Assembly: GCF_000801105.2 (NCBI RefSeq)
Contig: NC_079513.1
Coordinates: forward strand, 27,759,640-27,823,639
DNA length: 64,000 nucleotides
From: Raphanus sativus
Lineage: Eukaryota; Streptophyta; Magnoliopsida; Brassicales; Brassicaceae
Direction: 5' to 3'
Shown here: positions 43,647 through 59,320 of the stretch, in pieces
Layout: each line of letters opens with the position of its first letter
How positions within the stretch are numbered: the first letter of the stretch is position 1
Notes under the pieces: generated by a model
The model's database searches: none
What the model was told of the DNA's origin: nothing
The model's input: only the letters and a program-made list of their open reading frames with translations
Made by a program: the position numbers and the translations under genes

Positions 43647-44910
43647 ATGTGTGCCTTAACACCAATGTTTCCTTGTTACCAACAAGAATGGTACTCTGCT
43701 TCGCCAATGGAGTCTCCATGGCTTGATTCCTTCTCTCCTACTCTTCCATCTTTTCTTTATCCTTCTCTCGACCAACCCGATGAATTCAAGAACCATAACA
43801 TCAATCTTCATCCTCATCAGATGAATCTTGCTCACATAAATGGTAGTAACAAGAACAGTAACAATGATCAAAAAGAAGACGAAAGAGAATTGGTTTTGGA
43901 GAAGAAACTGAATCACAACGCTAGCGAACGCGACCGCCGTAGAAAGCTAAACGCCTTATACTCTTCACTTCGTGCTCTCTTGCCTCCTTCTGATCAAAAG
44001 GTTTGTGCTTGAAAGAAATCTACAAAACCCGTCAAGATAATTAAGTTTTATAAACTTGAAAAGAATATAATATATACTTCTGTTTCATAAATAAATAGTG
44101 TTATTTTGATATTTTCTATTGTTACAAAATATGTTAATTTAAAATTTCAATATAATTTATATAATCTAACTTTCAAATTTATTACAAAATGTTTTAATCT
44201 CATAAACAAATTTATTTATCTCAAATATTTTTGGTTAAACAAATATGCTTTATAAACAAATCTTAATAATTTCTTAATTTTTGTAAAAAATGTCAACATG
44301 AAACTTCATAAAACTGAAGGGATATTATATCTACTAAAAAGACTAACTAAGCAAAACCCTCTTTTGATCGATGATTATTTATTGTTTATGCAGAGGAAGT
44401 TGAGCATTCCAATGACTGTAGCGGGAGTGGTGAAGTATATACCAGAGCAGAAGCAAGAACTTGAACGTTTGTCTAGGAGGAAAGAAGAGCTTATGAAGAC
44501 AATCTCCAGTAAGACAGCGACTTCGAGTCATCAACAAGAACAGCAGAAACATAAAGCAATGATGGACTCTATAGATTCTTCTCCTCAAAAGATTGCAGCA
44601 AATTGGATCACAGACACAGAGATAGCTATCCAGATTGCTACATGGAAATGGGCATCTATCTCAGACATGTTGCTTAGGTTAGAAGAAAACGGGCTTAATG
44701 TCACAAGCGTCTCTTCTTCTGTTTCTTCCACCGCAAGGATCTTCTACACGATGCATCTTCAGGTAACTTGATCAAAGAGATCTAAACATGTTCTTGATAA
44801 ATACATTAATGTTAAGAGAGAATCTAATTAAAAACTGATGATCTCTTGTGAAGATGAGAGGAGATTGCAGAGTGAGGTTGGAGGAACTCAGCGATATGCT
44901 ATTCGGATAA
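43647..44910 (+). CDS. bHLH101: bHLH subgroup Ib transcription factor, iron-deficiency regulator
   Basis: Three exons, 43647-44000, 44394-44762 and 44854-44910, give 259 residues. The N-terminus is MCALTPMFPCYQQEW, typical of subgroup Ib (bHLH38/39/100/101). The basic region HNASERDRRRKLN and helix 1 YSSLRALLPPSDQK end exon 1. Helix 2 (SIPMTVAGVVKYIPEQKQEL) begins exon 2, so intron 1 splits the loop. The C-terminal ACT-like segment has ITDTEIAIQIATWKW and FYTMHLQ, ending in a short exon (EELSDMLFG). In Arabidopsis these proteins pair with FIT to activate IRT1 and FRO2 in iron-starved roots. Synteny next to GYRB2 favours bHLH101 (At5g04150). A MITE lies in intron 1. Confidence 0.93.
44077..44322. 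mobile_element. Mariner-like MITE within intron 1 of the bHLH101 gene
   Basis: The ends CTTCTGTTTCATAAATAAATAG and, inverted, TCCCTTCAGTTTTATGAAGTT match the Stowaway-like TIR family seen elsewhere in this window. TA dinucleotides flank the element at 44075-44076 and 44323-44324. It makes up about 245 of the 393 bp of the intron and leaves both splice sites untouched. Confidence 0.6.
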
Positions 44911-45249
44911 CGCCAATCATACTGAGAGATGAGAGTTTCAAGAAGTGAATCTTCTTAGTTATTATGTTATAGACTTTTATCAGATTTCAGAACTGTACTC
45001 TTTTGTAACGTTTTCTTGTTATACTTTTTCTTATTGTTAAATTAATGATATTATTTGACTTCAGAAACTTTATTCAATGATCATGCAACTTTCATGGCAG
45101 TTGAATGCATTTTTGTAGTTGAATAACTGTACAGCTATAGCAATCCTTCTGCTAAGATCACAAGACTGATAACATTTTTTGGTAAATGTCCCCACACATT
45201 GATCTATTGAATGATAATGACTAAACCGGATTGAAACATACATACACTT

Positions 45250-45476
45250 GTGATTTATTTTGTAGTAATGGGCTCCAAAATTATGAAGCCCATACTAAAG
45301 CCAGCCCAAGTCTCTCTGGGTATTTTAATTGCTTTGGAAACGGCGCCAAATTTTCTGCTTTTCGTAATTATTATTTTTATTTACCTTTTTATTTGTAAAA
45401 ATACTTTTAGGGTTTTAGACAAAAAAAAAAAAAAAAAAACGAAAAACCTCTCTCTCGAGACTTACACAGACAGACG
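45250..45476 (+). promoter_or_regulatory. GYRB2 promoter: site II elements and an E2F site
   Basis: Three TGGGCT/AGCCCA site II motifs (45269-45274, 45287-45292, 45303-45308) precede a perfect E2F site TTTGGCGC (minus strand, 45343-45350). The start codon is 130 bp further on, after an A-run. No TATA box. E2F plus TCP control would link organelle gyrase to S phase and to the expression of nuclear genes for organelle proteins. Confidence 0.7.
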
Positions 45477-49958
<4,482 letters not shown>

Positions 49959-52900
49959 CATGAAACCGCCTTTCCACCTGGTGACAGGACATTAGAAGTT
50001 AGTTATTGGAGACATCATCTAGTCTGAGACATATTATTAGTTCTTCTCGAGATGTTGCCTTTCTATGAAACCTTCAGTAGACGTAAGTAGTAAAAATGCT
50101 TTTGATAAATTTATAAGCTGCATTGATAAACTTAGAAATTAAATCAAGAAAACAAAACACCAAAACAAGATTGAAAACCAGAAAAAAGCAAATTAAAGCA
50201 CACAAAAACTATCAATGTGTTGTCAAATGAAAAACAAAGAGGAAAGTTGAAAACAGAATACAATAGGAAACTTAGTTGGATATATAGTTAGTAATTAGTA
50301 TGCTCTAAATTAGTGTGAAAACAAGAAAAACTCAAAGGCTATCTCGCCTTGTTGCACCAAGGCAACACTGAGACTCATTCAAAAGAGCGTTCTTGCGGAA
50401 TTACCATTGCCTCTGGCGTTACGAGCATCGGCGCTAGCGTTTTAAACACACAGTTCTGGTGTAGTCGGTTTGAATAGTGATTGGTGGTGCTTCCTTCGGC
50501 CAGAAAAACATGCTTCGCACAGTTGAGATAAATATATCCTGTAGTAAGAGTGCACTTAATGTTTGGTTAGCTCCGTGAGGCTCATTCGCCGGTCCTGTCC
50601 TGTGTCACAATTTTATAAGAAGGTGAACCACTTATTATTGTGGCTCTCATGTTTATGTAGTACAACCTTTTTCTACATGTTTATGGCACATGCTACCGGA
50701 AAAGTATAATATTTTCATCGAACTTTTGACTTCTGAATAATTCTGACAAATGTACTCTCCATGTGGCATTATTTGATTGGTTACTAGAAAATTATTCGTA
50801 CACTACTCTATAATATTTGTTACTTGATCATATCATCTATCACAAATAAATGAATAGCTTTAACACTAATATAAGACCCAAGGCCCAATAATTTTATGGT
50901 TAGAAATGTCATTTCATATAAGTAATGATTTTGAGATCATCTAGGGTTTTAAGACTTTCACTATAAATATAGTTTACTTTTTATCAGGACTCCTTAGCCA
51001 CCAAACCAAAATACACCCTGTAAAACAAATCAAATTTCTTACCGAAGACAATATATCATTGAAGCAAATAAAACTGGATAATAAGGTATTTGCGTCTCTA
51101 TCTTATGTGTTATTATTTATCTTATGTGTTATTATTTTAAAGGACTGTGCATAAAATCTAAAAATTCTTATGTTTTAAAACAAATAATTGATCCGAAAGT
51201 GTTATTATTCTGCAAAACTATACATTAGATCTGAAAATTCTTTTAAAACATAGGAAAATGATCCAAAAATGTTATTATTCTATACATAATAACACTTTGG
51301 ATCAATTTCCTATGTTTTAAGAAAATTTTCAGATTTCATGTATAGTTTTGTAGAATAATAACACTTTTGGATCAATTTTCTATGTCATATTGATGGATTA
51401 ATTGCGTATCTGGATACAAAATCTTATGAGATTAGTTAATTTTAGGCCTAAAAAACTTTGGAATCTCAGAGTTATCTAAATTGATAATTGTAAGAATTAC
51501 TAATTATTTGTTAATCTTTGTTCTAGGAAACTTTTGTGATTCCCACGATCATAAAATAAAAATATCAATTCTTTTTACAAAACTAAATTATTTAAGTTTT
51601 TGCTATAGATTTTTCGAGTTCATCTCGAATGTATAAATCATACCTTAGCATATTCATAAAACAAACAAAATTTGAAAATTGTAAGAATTAGTGATTATTT
51701 ATATTTATATATAAATTATAAGATAATCAGGAACATATAACCTTTTTCATTTCAAAAGCTTATTTTAAAATCAAACAAGATGGTGAATTATTTTGATATA
51801 TGTCCATGCAAATTGCAATCAATTTTATAGTGACCATATACCATGCTAAAAGTTATGATGTTAGGCTTTATGTTTTAAAAAGTTGATCCAAACTGAACAT
51901 TGTTTTGGATTTTCAACTTTTTTTATCAAAACCCTATATCTTAGTATATTTTTGATATTAGATTATCATTAGGGAATACAATATTTAAAAAATCAAGTTG
52001 GTAAAATTAGGAAATAGTTACAATATTTAATTAAATAAAAATGTAAAAAATATTCTCTAAACATTAAAAGACAATTCCTCTGTTTCATATTAATTGTCAT
52101 TTTAGCCGTTTTTCTTGTTAGACAAAAAACTATCGTTTTACAATTCCAATGCGATTTATAATTACTTTCAACTCAATATTGATTGCAAAACATAAATACG
52201 TTACATTTCAGTCATTTTTTTAATATGTGTGGAAATTGTGTAAGTGAAAATATTTACTACTCTCTGTTTATTAATAAGTTTTATTCTAGTTTTTTTTCTT
52301 TTTTTCAAAATAAATGTCATTCTATATTTTCAATACAGTTTTTATATATATTATATTTCTTACCCTTTTAACTAACCAGGTTATCTAAATAATTATATAT
52401 TAAATAGGTATATTAATATATTTTATTATTTTTTAAATCTTTTTGAAATGTGTCTGAGTTACATTTATTACCCTTTGACAAAAAAAAATCTTAACAATAT
52501 TCAAAGATATATTCTTAATTTGTTTCCTTCTTTTAAAGATTTCTTTCTCATAAATTCATTAATGGGAGAAGTTGAAGTATATCTACTAATTACCGCTGGG
52601 TATAAAAAGTTAAAAACTGTTTTATAGATTTTGAATCTCTCATTCAAACAATGAGGCAAAGTACACTGTAAAATAAGTTTTTTTTTTTGTTCTTTTCCCT
52701 TTCTGTTTCGTCCTTGGTTGAATGCTTATGGTTTTGTTTTGTACATAGTTTCTCGACGTCTTGTCCGTATAAATAACTGACGGTTTCATAAATATTTTTC
52801 TGGGAAAATGAAGGAACATCGTTCATGATTGATTCATATTAGTAAGGTTAGGTTTCTCTCTCGATCTCGAGATTTTTTCTCTCAGTATTTTACGGATTCG

Positions 52901-53181
52901 ATTAAGTTGCCCATTGATTGTAGTAATCTCTTTGGTTTTTGTTTATAATTGAGACATCTCGAAACTATGTTGTGCTGTTCGATTTTTTTGTTTGAAATTG
53001 GATTTGATCCAATTCTCAGAAATCTGATTTGATGTGATTCTGCTCTGTTTGTGCATTCATACAATTGTTTAGTTGCTCTTTTTGAGTTATTAGATCATAA
53101 TCTCTCTGTTCTGTCTCTTTTTTGTGGATGGATCATCAATCATTGTGTTTTTTTTTTCAGGAAAATTTAGTTTCAGCAGAA
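49959..53181. other. Intergenic between the two gyrase B genes, including the GYRB3 leader
   Basis: A less AT-rich stretch at 50330-50620 has no readable frame. A large inverted repeat occupies 51186-51377. Mariner-MITE-like termini (CCTCTGTTTCATATTAATTG at 52078; similar near 52240 and 52300) occur without clear partners. A TATA box GGGTATAAAAAG lies near 52598. The region 52640-53160 looks like a GYRB3 5' leader with an intron that ends at TTTTTTTTCAG (53160). Confidence 0.5.
51186..51377. repeat. Near-perfect long inverted repeat (foldback)
   Basis: The left arm (AATTGATCCGAAAGTGTTAT then TCTGCAAAACTATACATTAG and on to about 51280) is the reverse complement, with a few mismatches, of the right arm ending ACACTTTTGGATCAATT at 51377. 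The arms are about 90 bp with a loop of under 12 bp. A third, direct partial copy of the unit precedes it at about 51127-51195. An RNA across this region would fold into a long hairpin of the kind DCL enzymes process. Confidence 0.85.
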
Positions 53182-55776
53182 ATGAACTGTGGAACTGTAA
53201 GAAAGGTATCAAGGCAAGACATCAAACTGGTAAGTTTTGGTAAAAAAAATCAAAGGATTGTGTGTGTTTATTGTATAGAGAGATTGCTTTTTTTTCCTGA
53301 ATGCTCTCTATGTTAAATATATATGTGCAGGTTAAAGGTCATATGGAAAAGGAGGATAACGACAATCTTTACAAACAATGTGTAAATGCTGGAGGAGGCT
53401 CAAGTCAATATATCAGTTGGCTAAGTGGTGATAAGGTTAGAGACATTGTCTGCAACATTTTTGATGTTTTTTTCACTGATTTTATTCTCTTCAGAGACCA
53501 CTTCATGATGATGTGCTGGGATTCAGAAAGGAGATCAATGATATCACCATAGACATTGCTCTTCAATGGTATGTTTCCTAATGTCTTGGTTACTCTGAAT
53601 AATATTCTATTGATCTCATCCCATCTTTGTGTTTGTACCAGGTACGCAGATGTATATTCAGACACAGTGTTGGGATATGCAAATGGAGTCTACACCGTTG
53701 ATGGCGGAGCACACATAGATGGTGTGAAAGCTTCAATAACAAGGACTTTTAACATCCTTGCTAAAAAGAAGAAGCTTGTCAAGGTATAATTTACTAGTTT
53801 TTAATAGCATTTCATGTTACTGTTGCCAGGGAGGACATGTCTGATGGAAACATAATTTTTTTTTTCCAGGACATAAACTTAAGTGGGGAGCATATTAGGG
53901 AAGGCTTGACTTGCATTGTCTCTATTGTTGTTCCAAATCCTAAATCTGGAGGTCAAACAAAGGTACATCTGATTGTGGTCGTCTGATTTTTTTCTTTTTT
54001 TTTTTGCTGCGTTCTTGCTAATAATATATTTGTCACATACAATCTGGAAAAGACGAGATTAGGAAATTCAAAAATCAGGGAAACTGTGGACAAATCAGTC
54101 CAAGAGTACCTAACGGAGTATTTTGAATTGCATCCAAATGTATTTGAGAGCATTTACTCCAAATCCTTTACCGCTTACAAGGTAATGATACCTATTGATG
54201 ATACTTCTGTATCTTCAGTTACTTTCTCTTTATTTTATTTTTTAAAATTAACTCTTTCTGTTTATAGAATGCTTTGGCTATGAGGGAAAGGAAAGTGATT
54301 AGTAGACCAAAAAGTGTATCAGCGTCGCGCACCATTCCTCAGAACCCGACCAACAGCTCTTCTGGAAAATTTGGTATGAATCAAAACATGAGCTCTATAA
54401 TATGGTTTTTGGTACACATAATATGATTGAAAACCTGATGGTCCGTCTATTACCCGTGGTGAGATGGGATCCTAGTCATCACCACGAGTGTTGCATTATG
54501 GAACCATACACACATGGTTCTAGTAATTAGTTGTGTGGCTAGAGATTTCATCTAGTAGATTCAGAGTGCTAATTATAATAAGGAAACAATCTAGTTTTTT
54601 TTAATTAAAGTTTTTTCCCCATGCCTTCAGAAATTGTTATATCCTTAGGAGAATCTTCTGGTGGCGCTGCAAAAAATGGTGATGACAGGCGTATCCAGGT
54701 AATAATACATTCTTGTGACTTTAGATCCACCCCTATTAAATGTTTTATATTGGGGTAATAAGACAACAATAGTCCGCCTTCAAAGCGGACTATTGTTGGA
54801 TGCTTGAGAATAGCCAGTACTTTGTGATTTTATATCTGTGCAATAAATAGAGTCTAGACAAGCTTGTGAGAGTTGTCTGAAAGACATGAACTCAATGGGA
54901 TGGAAACAAGGCATTGGTGACTCTTTATGAGTAATGCCAATGCCAAGATTTCCTTTCCTTATCAGCCAAAAAGACATGCGTCTTGGTGGCTCTGACTGTT
55001 ATATATCTATCTCTTGCCAGAGCAAAAGGACACTGGAACAGCCTCGGAGTAGTGGTACAGTCTCTACAGCTCCTCCGGAAAGATCGTTAGGGAATACTAG
55101 TGACTCAAGCTTTGACAAGAAACGCCAAAAAGTTGTCCCATCCTCACATCCCCGCTCTTCTTCACGACAAACTGTTGCTGCTGCTGCTTCAAACCGTCCA
55201 AACCGTAAAGATGTTGGCGTAAAGATCCCTGGCTCTAACAAAACCAAACCAGTTATCCCAGTCGGTCCTGGTTTCCAGGCTGAAATTCCGGTTTGGATTG
55301 CACCTACCAAGAAGGGAAAATTTTACGGTAGTCCCGGAGATTCCGACACTCTTAGGTGGCTTGGAGCTGGTGTTTGGCCTACATATAGCTTAAAGAAGAA
55401 AGTTTACTACAAAAAGATCGGCGAAGGGAGACCAGACTCATGTCCTTGTCCTACTCCAGGTTCAACCGATTGCGTAAAGCTACACATTAAAGAAGCAAGG
55501 GAGCTTCTAGAAAAGGAAACTGGTGGTGCTTTCTATACTTGGAAGTTTGATGAAATGGGTGAAGTGGGATCAAAGTCATGGACGGCCAAGGAAGAGCAAA
55601 AGTTTAGATCTCTTGTGAAAAAAAATCCTTTGTCAAATCGTGATGGGTTTTGGAAGTATGCTTCAAAGGCTTTCCCAAGGAGAAGTGAGAAGGATGTCAT
55701 TAGTTACTACTATAACGTTTTCCTTAACCACCGTAACACCGATGATGACCACTATGGTGACTTCTTAGCTGGATGA
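53182..55776 (+). CDS. GYRB3: GyrB-derived chimera: gyrase transducer/TOPRIM fragment fused to an ELM2/SANT-like domain
   Basis: Nine exons (53182-53229, 53331-53435, 53495-53568, 53642-53783, 53870-53962, 54053-54181, 54268-54373, 54631-54698, 55021-55776) give 506 residues without a frame break. Exons 2-8 parallel GYRB2 exons 9-15 in order, phase and size (142/142, 129/129 and 68/68 nt). The ATPase domain is absent and exon 1 ([16 protein letters not shown]) is unrelated. TOPRIM EGDSAGG has become LGESSGG, losing the catalytic Glu, and no later TOPRIM exon exists. The 252-codon last exon has [65 protein letters not shown], a SANT helix set [20 protein letters not shown] and [12 protein letters not shown], as in plant ELM2/ARID-SANT nuclear proteins. 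There is no transit peptide. Arabidopsis GYRB3 (At5g04110) is reported to lack gyrase activity. A nuclear role is inferred. Confidence 0.9.
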
Positions 55777-55999
55777 AAGGGTAACCCAACTTTCCAATTT
55801 CTTGATACTTAGTGATTCAAGAACATGTTCCATTTTCCCCTAAACTTTTCTATCATAGGATTTTTTTTTTCTCAAAAAGAAATCCTTATAGGGAAAATGC
55901 ACCAATCTAAAATGTGTTTTTTCTCAAATTCTAAATAGGGAGCTGTTTTCTTCTTCATGAACTTTGTTGCCTTGTTTCACTCAAGAAACAAACTTGAAT
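55777..55999 (+). other. 3' flank of the GYRB3-like gene
   Basis: AT-rich 3' UTR-like sequence runs from the stop codon to the edge of the repeat array. Several AATAAA-like variants occur but none stands out. Confidence 0.4.
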
Positions 56000-57720
56000 A
56001 TTTCAAATTTGGAACTTTTATATTCTTAGATCCTTTTTCTCTTCTTTGTGCATCAATGTTAATGTCTAAACTTGCATTAAACTAAATCTTAAACTACATT
56101 GTTATCAATAATTTACTAAATCGAACTCCATCTGTTCCATCGCAATTCAAAGCAAACTTTCACCGTGAGACGTATCAAAGTAACAGTCCATGATATGCAT
56201 TCGATTCCATTCATCATTTCCAAATTCTAATGGAAAGACCGACCATTATACAGATTCTATCCCGCCGTGAAAAGAAAAACTTGATCCAAAATTCTAATAT
56301 ACGAAGACGAATTGAATATTCCATATGTATACAAATATGCACATTTGTTATATATTCTTCATCATCAAATGCGATCTCATGATCAGTTACCAATCAATGT
56401 GGGTGAACCTCAAATATCTTTTGTAAGATTTCTTATCGCAGTCCTTATGGTGGACGCCGGCCGACCGATCTTTCGATCTTTCTGTTTCATCGCAATTGAA
56501 AGCAAACTTTCACTATAAGACATACATAGTAATGGTCCATGATATGAATTCTATTTGTTATTTCCAAATTTTGATGGAAAAACTTACTGTTACACGGATT
56601 ATATCCCGCATGAAACAAAAAAAAACTTGGCCTAAACTTTAATATACAAAGACCAATTGAATACATCTCTATTCCATATCTATACAAATATGCACATTTG
56701 TTATATATTTTATTCATCATCAAACGTGATCTCATGATCGGTTACCATCAATGTGAGAGAACCTCAAATATCTTTTGTAAGATTTCTTATCGCAGTTCTT
56801 ATGGTGGACGCCCGCCGGCCAGTCTTTTGATCCTTCTGTTTCATCGCAATTCAAAGCAAAATTTCATGTTGATGAAAAAACTGATCGTTACACGGATTCT
56901 ATCCCGCATATTTCGAATTTGGATCCTTTTCTATTCTTTGTGCATCAATTTTAATGTCTAAACTTGCATTCAACTAAATCTTAAATTACATTGTTGTCGA
57001 TAAAATATACTATATCGTAATCCATTTGTTCCATCGCAATTCAAAGCAAACTTTCACCGTGAGCGTATCATAGTAAGAGTCCATGGTATGCATTCTATTC
57101 ATCATTTCCAAATTCTGATGGGAAGAACGACCATTATACATATTCTATCCCGCGATGAAAACAAAATCTTGATCGAAAACTCTAATATACGAAGACGAAT
57201 TGAATACATCCCTTTTCCATATGAATACTAATATGCACATTTGTTATATATTTCATTCATCATCAAATGTGATCTCATGATTAGTTACCATCAATGTGAG
57301 TGAACCTCAAATATATTTTGTAAGATTTCTTATCGCAGTCCTTATGGTGGATGCCGGCCGACCTTAAGACCAGATCCTCTTCATCGCCATTTAAAGCAAA
57401 ATTCCACTATGAGACATACATAGTAATAGTCCATGATAGAAATTATATTCGTCATTTCCAAATTTTGATGGAAAAACTGACTGTTACACGGATTCTATCC
57501 CGCATGAGACAAAAAATTGGCATAAACTTTAATATACAAAGACCAGTTGAATACATATCCATTCCATATCTATACAGATATATACATTTGTTCGGTATTT
57601 TATTCATCATCAATGTGATCTTCATGATCATTATCTTTTGTAAGATTTTTGATCGCAGTCCATCTGCTCCATCACAATTCAAAGCAAACTTTCACCATGA
57701 GATTTACGTAGTAATAGTCC
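56000..57720. repeat. Tandem array of ~350-bp units with higher-order structure
   Basis: The run CATCGCAATTCAAAGCAAAC followed by TTTCACCGTGAGACG, or a variant, starts near 56137, 56488, 56842, 57031, 57383 and 57671. Each full unit (about 350 bp) contains CATGATATG..., CATTTCCAAATT, GATTCTATCCCGC, TATGCACATTTGTTATAT, GATCTCATGATC and TTTCTTATCGCAGTCCTTAT then GGTGGACGCCGGCCGACC. Unit 3 is truncated and joined to the sequence that precedes unit 1 (TTTGTGCATCAATTTTAATG), so 56000-56895 as a whole is duplicated at 56895-57690. Open frames here (for example 57351-57839) change with unit length and do not look coding. Nature unknown: satellite-like, or debris of a repeated element. Confidence 0.85.
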
Positions 57721-57971
57721 ATTTCTCTAACTTTAAATTATTTTCTAAATCGAATCGAACTGCTAATTGTTCTTTCAAGAAATATACTCTCATAGTTTCT
57801 CAGGATTTCAATGATCTTAGGATTGAATATCCAAATTAAGTGATGCAGATGTGTAACCCGAAAACATTCTCATTTGTTTTTTTAAAGATGTCTACACATA
57901 GTGAATAATAAAAGGAAACTTTTCCAGACTACCATTGAGAGGAGTTAAAGAATCTGTCCATAACCAGTATA

Positions 57972-57973
<2 letters not shown>

Positions 57974-58003
<30 letters not shown>
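57974..58003 (+). repeat. Poly(C) homopolymer of 30
   Basis: Thirty consecutive C residues, immediately followed by G and an A-run. Such a long C tract is very rare in plant DNA and could form i-motif/G-quadruplex structures. The Pro-rich open frame through it (57935-58153) is an artefact of the tract. The exact count may be unreliable because sequencing and assembly handle such runs poorly. Confidence 0.9.
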
Positions 58004-58012
<9 letters not shown>

Positions 58013-58369
58013 GTTTTCCTTCCATTATACCGAAGATGTGTAAACTCGAAAACATTCTCAAATCATATTAAAGGCGGAATCACAGAAAAATACTTAAAAA
58101 AAATCTTCAGTATAATGCAAGAAAAACTTTTAATCGTGGTTTGTATAAGGTAGTTTAGGTGTTTAAGTTCAGGTGATTCAATCGTAAATATATATAAGGC
58201 AAATAAAAATGTCGGAATCGAATCGTATGTAATATTTGTCGTAATTTACAATTGCGTAATTAACTAATTCAAAAGGAATTATGGGTGAATTAATTTCATG
58301 TAGTTGGAAATTATGTTAAAAAATACATGATTTATGAAGATCTACGCATAATTACATCACTGAATCGTC

Positions 58370-58512
58370 TTATGAAGATCCACTCCATCGTTTTCTCTGG
58401 GATTTGAAACCTGGATTTCTTGTAATCTGCAAAAATTGCATAGTCTAGAATTCAAACCCACGTCTGAATGTGTAGCATTTAAATCTTAACCATTAGACTA
58501 CAGTGTTTCCCA
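58370..58512 (-). mobile_element. tRNA-derived SINE-like element (copy A)
   Basis: On the minus strand, TAGTCTAATGGTTAAG (A box, 58500-58485) is followed 27 bp later by GGTTTGAATTC (B box, 58458-58448), the layout of a tRNA-like pol III promoter. Downstream (ATGCAATTTTTGCAG, AGGTTTCAAATC) it matches copy B at 61870-62122, which establishes a repeat family. Boundaries are approximate and no target duplication was found. Confidence 0.6.
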
Positions 58513-58646
58513 AGAAAAGAACTAATTCTAAAATTGAAGTTTTTTGTTAATTAATTATTAGTAAATTATTTTACTAAAACTCAGACTTTATGTATAGATA
58601 GCACCTCAACATGCGAGCAGTGAAGAGAAGCAATCACGGCTCTAGC

Positions 58647-58702
58647 CTAAGCGAGTTTCTTGCCACGTATCTTGGATTTGAGGCGTCCGTACACAACGAA
58701 TA
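58647..58702 (-). pseudogene. Possible isolated terminal exon
   Basis: After a TTAAG acceptor the minus strand reads FVVYGRLKSKIRGKKLA and a stop, a basic C-terminus unlike random AT-rich DNA. The opposite strand is also open (NHGSSLSEFLATYLGFEASV with a good GTTAGT donor). The local GC rise suggests coding ancestry, but I cannot tell which strand is real, and no neighbouring exon is visible. Confidence 0.3.
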
Positions 58703-59320
58703 CTTAAGGTTAGTCTTTATTCAGAAGGGTTTTGAATACAATAGTTAAGCTTATTAGATTTTTGGAAAATAAAAACATGTAATTAAGTTTTTTAAAACGT
58801 GAGGTAAATATAAAATGTGTAATGTAAGTAGAAATTAAGTTAAATTCATAATTACCGCCTTAGCAGCTGGATTCGCATAAGTTAAAACCTATTTTTTATT
58901 TTTTATTTTTTTAATTTATTAATAAACAATTAAGATTTATTATTTAAAAGTGTGTATACAAACTTAGAAAATTTGATGACATTTACGTTGCTGATATATA
59001 TGGTAATAATCTTCTTTCAATACATACAAACACCACACAGTATAGGAAGTTTTGAGATTGAGCTACTATATAGTCCCTGCAATCCCTCTCGGTGATAATA
59101 TTAAAAGCCAACTAATAGATAGATACACAAGGAAGCTTGACACACTGTAGAGTGTTCTTTCTTTGTCTTAGAAACACATTTCACAAATCCAGCAGCAGCA
59201 TAGTGCAAAGAGACTGCATAGGAAGAAGCAAACACAAGAGTTAGTGCTAGCAAAAAAAAAACAGAAACAGAGTCAATGATCTGTTTTCTTATTCAGTTCT
59301 TGGAGTTTTACCATCCTTCA

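Noticed and set aside
50330..50620. Less AT-rich stretch between the gyrase genes as a lost phosphoglycerate mutase gene
   Set aside because: Arabidopsis has such a gene nearby (memory), but I could not read any convincing frame on either strand.
56000..57720. CRISPR-like repeat array
   Set aside because: Units are about 350 bp and directly tandem without unique spacers, in a plant genome; it is not CRISPR.
57351..57839. 162-codon frame in the repeat array
   Set aside because: It runs across diverged tandem units, and other copies of the unit do not preserve the frame.
57935..58153. Pro-rich 72-codon frame
   Set aside because: Created by the C30 homopolymer; no start context or conserved sequence.
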